Shown in pieces: positions 60,061-64,000 of a stretch of DNA of 64,000 bases. This DNA is from Ectopseudomonas guguanensis (GTDB taxonomy: Bacteria > Pseudomonadota > Gammaproteobacteria > Pseudomonadales > Pseudomonadaceae), in assembly GCF_900104265.1 (NCBI RefSeq), contig NZ_FNJJ01000016.1, positions 79,288-143,287 of the forward strand, given 5' to 3'. Position 1 is the first letter of the stretch. Every line of letters starts with the position of its first letter. The notes beneath the pieces were generated by a model that saw only the letters and a list, made by a program, of their open reading frames with translations, had not been told where the DNA came from and made no database searches. The position numbers and the translations under genes are program-made.

Positions 60061-61947
60061 TTAGCTGGCCAGGTACTGCGTCGCGCCCTGGGCCTTGCGC
60101 GTATACCACAGCACCCGGCTTACGCCGCGGGTGATGGCCACGTAGGCCAGGCGCCGGGCTTCGTCCTGCATGACCTGGTCGTAGCTGCCGGCGAAGAAAC
60201 CGCACTGGGCGTAGAGCGCATTGCGCAGCGGGTGTTTGTCCACCGGCAGGCAGTCGTCGAGGATGATCGCCACCTCGGCTTGCAGGCCCTTGGCACGGTG
60301 GATGGTCAGGGCCTTGATCGGCAGCGCCTTGTCCAGCTGCGCGCGCACCTGCTGCAGCGGCTCGTTGCGCCGGCTGAGCAGCAGCACGGCGGTGCGGTCG
60401 GCGCCGGGGCGGCTGGCGACATGGGCGCATTGCGCGCGGATCTCCTCGAGCAGCCGCGGCATGCCGTTGGCCAGATCGAAGCGCTGGATCAGCTTCACGC
60501 CATGGTCGCCCGGTTGCATGGCCTTGGCTGCGACGCAGGTCTTGGCCTGCTTGTTGTGCACCTCGGCCAGCACCTTCTCGGCATCGCGGATCACCGGCTC
60601 GATGCTGCGGTAGTTGGTGTTCAGCAGCAGGGTGGTGCTCTTGCCACGTCCGCGGCTGGGGAAGTGCCGGTCGAAATCGATGAACAGCTCCGGCGAGCTG
60701 CCGCGCCAGCCGTAGATCGACTGCCAGTCGTCGCCGATGGCCATCAGGCTGATGCGTTCGCCCGCAGCGTGCAGGCGGCGGTGCACGGCCTGCAGCCACA
60801 GCACGATCTGCGGCGAGATGTCCTGGAATTCGTCGATCAGCAGGTGGCTCAGGGCGAGCAGGGCGGGGCCGGGTTTGCCGCCGTCGCTGCTCAGTCGCTC
60901 GCTCAACTGCGCGAACGCACCGTTGAAACTGATCAACCCCTGGCTGTGCAGCAGGGCGCTGAAATGCTGGTGGAAGCGCTGCATGGCTTCGATGAAATCG
61001 CGTTCGCGGGGGCCGCAGCCCAGCGCTTTCACGTCCAGACGGTCGAGGCGAATGCCCAGGCTCTCGGCGAAGTCGATCTGCCCGTGTAGCAGTTCTAACA
61101 GCGGCAGAGCGGCGAACTCACCGGGCAGCTTGCAGACATCCAGTGGCGCCTTGGCCTTGCCCAGTGGCGGCTCTTCGGGGGCCGGCAGCTTGAGCAGGCG
61201 GTGAGTCAGGACGCGAAAGCGCGCATCGTCTGCATAGGCGTTCTGGTAGGCCTGCTTGAGCAGGCGCTGCTGCGCGGGGCGCAGGCGCGTGCCTGCGAGC
61301 GGGTTGTCCGGTTCGTCGCCGGGCTCGTCCAGTTGCTCGAACCAGCGTGGGTTGCCCAGGCTCTCCTTGGCCAGCGTGGCCATGGCGGCGTGGAAGGTGC
61401 GCACGCATTGGCGCGCGTCGTGCGGGTAGTGCCAGAAGTCGAGCAGGCGTTGCAGGCGCTCGCGTAGCTCGTGGCAGGAGGCATTGGTGAAGGAGATCAC
61501 CGTCAGGCGCTTGGGCTCGATCTCCAGATGGCAGAGCAGGAACACCACGCGCAATACCAGGGTGCTCGACTTGCCCGAGCCGGCGCCAGCGAAGATGCGC
61601 GCCAGCGGGGCGCGGCAGAGAATCATCGCCCACTGCTCGTCCGACGGCGCACCGATCAGCCCGGCGCTTACCGCTTCGGCCACGCGCTCGCGCATGGCCT
61701 GCACCTGGGCGTCTTCGATCTTCAGCCGGGTTGCAGGGTAGATACCGACGGGGCCGGGTTTGCTGCTGGCGGTCTTGCGACTGCCGGCTTTCTTGTTGCC
61801 GGTGGATTTCTTCTTGCTCTGCTTGCGCACCGGCTTGCGCGGCTGCGCCGCTTCGCGCTCGGCGCGCAGGTAGGCGGTGGTGCGGGGGAAGTAACGGGCG
61901 AGGGCGCTGGACAGCAGTTGTTTGTAGCGCGCGACGGCAGAAAGCAT
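60061..61947 (-). CDS. UvrD/Rep-type superfamily 1 helicase
   Basis: 628 residues. A basic N-terminal tail (RKPVRKQSKKKSTGNKKAGS) precedes the core: Walker A IFAGAGSGKSSTLVLRV, ISFTNASCHELRERL, Walker B LLIDEFQDISPQ, GDDWQSIYGWRGSSPELF, LLNTNYRS and, at the end, RRLAYVAITRGVSRVLW. It is shorter than UvrD (about 720) and lacks clear accessory domains. A 3'-5' DNA helicase for repair or restart is the likely job. Confidence 0.9.
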   Translation of the reverse strand: MLSAVARYKQLLSSALARYFPRTTAYLRAEREAAQPRKPVRKQSKKKSTGNKKAGSRKTASSKPGPVGIYPATRLKIEDAQVQAMRERVAEAVSAGLIGAPSDEQWAMILCRAPLARIFAGAGSGKSSTLVLRVVFLLCHLEIEPKRLTVISFTNASCHELRERLQRLLDFWHYPHDARQCVRTFHAAMATLAKESLGNPRWFEQLDEPGDEPDNPLAGTRLRPAQQRLLKQAYQNAYADDARFRVLTHRLLKLPAPEEPPLGKAKAPLDVCKLPGEFAALPLLELLHGQIDFAESLGIRLDRLDVKALGCGPRERDFIEAMQRFHQHFSALLHSQGLISFNGAFAQLSERLSSDGGKPGPALLALSHLLIDEFQDISPQIVLWLQAVHRRLHAAGERISLMAIGDDWQSIYGWRGSSPELFIDFDRHFPSRGRGKSTTLLLNTNYRSIEPVIRDAEKVLAEVHNKQAKTCVAAKAMQPGDHGVKLIQRFDLANGMPRLLEEIRAQCAHVASRPGADRTAVLLLSRRNEPLQQVRAQLDKALPIKALTIHRAKGLQAEVAIILDDCLPVDKHPLRNALYAQCGFFAGSYDQVMQDEARRLAYVAITRGVSRVLWYTRKAQGATQYLAS

Positions 61948-62028
61948 GCGGTGAGAGTGGCCTGGCTGACAAAGCCCGCATGATAAAGCCTGCAGCGCGA
62001 TGGCAGGCAGTGATGGCGCAGCGATAAA

Positions 62029-62047
62029 TGCGCAACTTTGTGCAAGC
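62029..62047 (+). promoter_or_regulatory. direct repeat TGYGCAAST (10-bp period) upstream of EamA gene
   Basis: TGCGCAACT (62029-62037) and TGTGCAAGC (62039-62047) repeat with a 10-bp period, matching the pair at 51947-51965 in the AraC/bglX gap. It stands 51 nt before the exporter ATG. Confidence 0.55.
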
Positions 62048-62097
62048 GCCCGGCGTACATCGCTTCCAGACTGTGCTCCAGTCTTGGGAGATACTCG

Positions 62098-62991
62098 ATG
62101 AACCTGTCGCTTTACCTGCTGACCGTACTGATCTGGGGCACCACCTGGATCGCCATCAAATTGCAGATGGGCGAGGTGGCCGTGGCCGCCTCCATCGCCT
62201 ATCGCTTCGCACTGGCATCGCTGGTGCTGTTCGCCATGCTCTGGTTCAGCGGCCGCCTGCAGCCGCTGGATCGTCGCGGCCAGGGCATCTGCCTGGTGCA
62301 GGGCCTATGTCTGTTCTGCCTCAACTTCCTGTGCTTCTACACCGCCAGCCAATGGATACCCAGCGGCCTGATCGCAGTGATCTTCTCCACTGCCACCTTG
62401 TGGAATGCGATCAACGCGCGGCTGTTCTTCAAGCAGCGCATCGCGGCCAACGTACTGCTCGGCGGCGGGCTGGGGCTGGCCGGCCTGGGGCTGCTGTTCT
62501 GGCCTGAGCTGGCCGGGCATGAGGCCAGCCGCGAGAGCCTGCTGGGCATCGGCCTGGCGCTGTGCGGCACGCTGTGCTTCTCCGCCGGCAACATGCTGTC
62601 CAGCCTGCAGCAGAAGGCCGGGCTCAAGCCGCTGACCACCAACGCCTGGGGCATGCTCTATGGCGCGCTGATGCTGGTGGGCATCTGCCTGGTCAGCGGC
62701 ACGCCGTTCGCCTTCGAATGGAACGCGCGCTATGTCGGTTCGCTGCTGTATCTGGCGATTCCAGGCTCGGTGATCGGCTTTACCGCCTACCTGACCCTGG
62801 TCGGGCGCATGGGCCCGGAGCGCGCCGCCTACTGCACGGTGTTGTTCCCGGTGGTGGCGCTGAACATCTCGGTGTTCGCCGAGGGCTATCAGTGGACGGC
62901 TCCGGCGCTGCTTGGCCTGGGCCTGGTGATGCTGGGCAACGTGCTGGTGTTTCGCAAGCCCAGGCCGGTGCTTGTCGAGGCGAGGGTCTGA
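62098..62991 (+). CDS. EamA/DMT-family transporter
   Basis: 297 residues from ATG 62098 (GGGAG 9 nt upstream). Ten helices in two EamA repeats (MNLSLYLLTVLIWGTTWIAI, YRFALASLVLFAMLWF, FCLNFLCFYTASQWIPSGLIAVIFST, GSLLYLAIPGSVIGFTAYLTLVGRMGPERAAY). RhaT/EamA-like exporters move amino acids or metabolites. The AraC-type direct repeat upstream suggests control by an AraC regulator. Confidence 0.87.
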   Translation: MNLSLYLLTVLIWGTTWIAIKLQMGEVAVAASIAYRFALASLVLFAMLWFSGRLQPLDRRGQGICLVQGLCLFCLNFLCFYTASQWIPSGLIAVIFSTATLWNAINARLFFKQRIAANVLLGGGLGLAGLGLLFWPELAGHEASRESLLGIGLALCGTLCFSAGNMLSSLQQKAGLKPLTTNAWGMLYGALMLVGICLVSGTPFAFEWNARYVGSLLYLAIPGSVIGFTAYLTLVGRMGPERAAYCTVLFPVVALNISVFAEGYQWTAPALLGLGLVMLGNVLVFRKPRPVLVEARV

Positions 62992-63015
62992 TTGCCGGGT
63001 CGGTTCGCTGCGCAC

Positions 63016-63040
63016 GGCGCACCCTACCGTAGGGTGCGCC
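63016..63040. repeat. GTAGGGTGCGCC inverted repeat
   Basis: GGCGCACCCTAC (63016-63027) and its exact complement (63029-63040) are separated by one base. It directly abuts the IS end at about 63044. Confidence 0.75.
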
Positions 63041-63043
63041 GCG

Positions 63044-64000
63044 TGTTCAGCCGGGGGACATGGTAAACACCTGTCGGGAGACATGGGTAACAGGTTGATG
63101 ATCATGTTGCCCGCTGCCTCAAGTCTATCTGGCGTAGCGTTTTTCGAATGAAGACCACATCGTAGACACCATCTTCGGCGGTGGGGCGGATAGCGACATT
63201 CTCTCCATACAAACCGCCACTGACGAAGACGTTGAGCCCTTTGAAAGACACCTGCCCGGTCCGACGGACTCTCACCACGTGGTCTTCCGGTTCGTATTCG
63301 ATTGTTGGCAATTGCTCCGGGTAGCTGCGGGGCTAGGTCGATAGCGCTCTATGGGCGGTCGTTGGTCCAGGGCTTCGTGCGGGCGGTAGTGGTTGTACTC
63401 GTCCCGCCACCGGTTCATCACCTGCTGACAGTGCTGCAAATCGCTGAACGCGCGATGCAGTACTTCACGCTTGAGTGTCTGGTGGAAGCGCTCCAGTTTG
63501 CCCTGGGTCTGCGGGTGATAAGGCCGGCTATGGCTGACCTCGACGCCCAAGCGCATCAGCCAAACTTCCAGCGTGGATAGCCCGCCGGCGATATTGGAGC
63601 CCCAGGGTGGTCCGTTGTCGGCGGTTATGCGCCGCGGCAAACCGTACTGGCGAAAGACCTCGATCAGATGCGGTTTCACCAGCTCCAGCCGCTCTCCCTC
63701 GCAGGCTTGCAGGCAGAGCGAAAAGCGTGAGTGATCGTCCAGCAGGGTCAAGGGATGACAGCGAGACGAACGGCGATCATTGAGGGCGATGTGGCCCTTG
63801 AAGTCGATCTGCCAGAGATCGTTCGGGTTCGGGTGCTCGAAACGGTGATTAGCCGGCGGTTGCGTCTGTTCGTTGTGATAGCGAACACGACAATCGTGGC
63901 GCCTGAGGATCGCATCGATGGTGCTGTGATGGGGCGGATCAATGTCCGCGCTGCGCAATAAGCTGCGCAGCTTGCGAGCACCCCAGTAGGGATAGCGGTG
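63044..64000 (-). mobile_element. IS481-family insertion sequence, right part cut by window edge
   Basis: The element starts near TGTTCAGCCGGGGGACATGG (63044) with internal direct repeats GACATGGTAAACA/GACATGGGTAACA typical of the ends of IS481-type elements, and it contains the transposase remnant to the window edge. Its other end is outside the window. Confidence 0.75.
63102..64000 (-). pseudogene. IS481-family transposase, frameshifted
   Basis: From the window edge the minus strand reads HRYPYWGARKLRSLLRSADID, then an rve/DDE core (NDLWQIDFKGHIAL, LTLLDDHSRFSL, DNGPPWGSNIAGG, PYHPQTQGKLERFHQTLKREV) to RPPIERYRPSP. There the frame shifts at about 63325: a run of four C in place of five puts the rest (PTIEYEPEDHVVRVRRTGQV to the stop at 63102) in another frame. 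The two parts join into a normal C-terminus if one base is restored. The N-terminus is outside the window. IS481 elements do not normally use programmed frameshifting, so this copy is probably dead. Confidence 0.85.

Noticed and set aside
63272..63350. Programmed frameshift in the transposase
   Set aside because: No A-rich slippery site; IS481 elements encode a single frame, and a one-base loss in a C run explains it.

Overview
The window is chromosomal DNA from a high-GC gammaproteobacterium, almost certainly a Pseudomonas of the mendocina/oleovorans (Ectopseudomonas) type. I infer this from gene content and order: folM-folE-folX, fumarase - diguanylate cyclase - ferredoxin reductase - enoyl-CoA hydratase - pykA - universal stress protein, mdoG-mdoH, a short-LOV protein very like PpSB1-LOV, and REP-type inverted repeats. 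There is no prophage, CRISPR array, rRNA or tRNA gene. The only mobile element is a broken IS481-type transposase at the right edge.

Layout. 0-7 kb: a tetrahydromonapterin operon (folM-folE-folX plus DUF1244 and HopJ-family genes, minus strand), an ABM-domain membrane protein, a DCC thiol-oxidoreductase-like protein, a LitR/CarH-type MerR regulator, a PilZ-like protein, a short LOV photoreceptor and a small flavodoxin. This looks like a blue-light-response neighbourhood. 7-12.7 kb: small metabolic and envelope genes on the plus strand (class II aldolase, MEST-like hydrolase, Tat-exported DUF1569 protein, Gly-rich secreted protein, SDR, lipoprotein, DJ-1 protein, RHH protein). 12.8-19.3 kb: a compact seven-gene minus-strand operon, 'thermostable hemolysin'-family protein - acyl-CoA-synthetase-like ligase - heme-oxygenase-like diiron protein - SDR - TPR protein - response regulator - histidine kinase. 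A QseB/PmrA-like box lies upstream. It looks like a self-regulated, uncharacterised small-molecule or lipid pathway. 19.5-27.4 kb: YhcG-type nuclease, GNAT, nitrilase-family amidase, AFG1/ZapE ATPase, PslG-like glycosidase, DUF1028 and dsdA.

27.6-45 kb: central metabolism (class I fumarase, pykA) interleaved with a diguanylate cyclase/ferredoxin-reductase pair, stress and lipoprotein genes, a PilZ protein, a periplasmic solute-binding protein, a PotE-like antiporter, a YiaVW-like pair, a SirB1-family protein, leucine dehydrogenase and an EamA exporter. 45.5-51.9 kb: SOS gene yebG with its own LexA box, a CHASE3-GGDEF protein, psiE, a SWIM-SNF2 helicase and an AraC regulator. 52-59.5 kb: bglX directly upstream of mdoG-mdoH (periplasmic glucan synthesis with a candidate periplasmic glucan-degrading enzyme), then cytochrome b561. 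59.5-64 kb: a candidate Rsm-type regulatory RNA (five GGA motifs, two in hairpin loops), tandem 129/130-bp REP-like repeats, a UvrD-like helicase, a second EamA exporter and the IS481 remnant.

The most notable items are the 12.8-19.3 kb operon, the LOV/LitR/folE light module, the candidate Rsm RNA, and a direct-repeat operator shared by the AraC/bglX intergenic region and the distant EamA exporter promoter. All functions are read from sequence and family knowledge; no database search was run.
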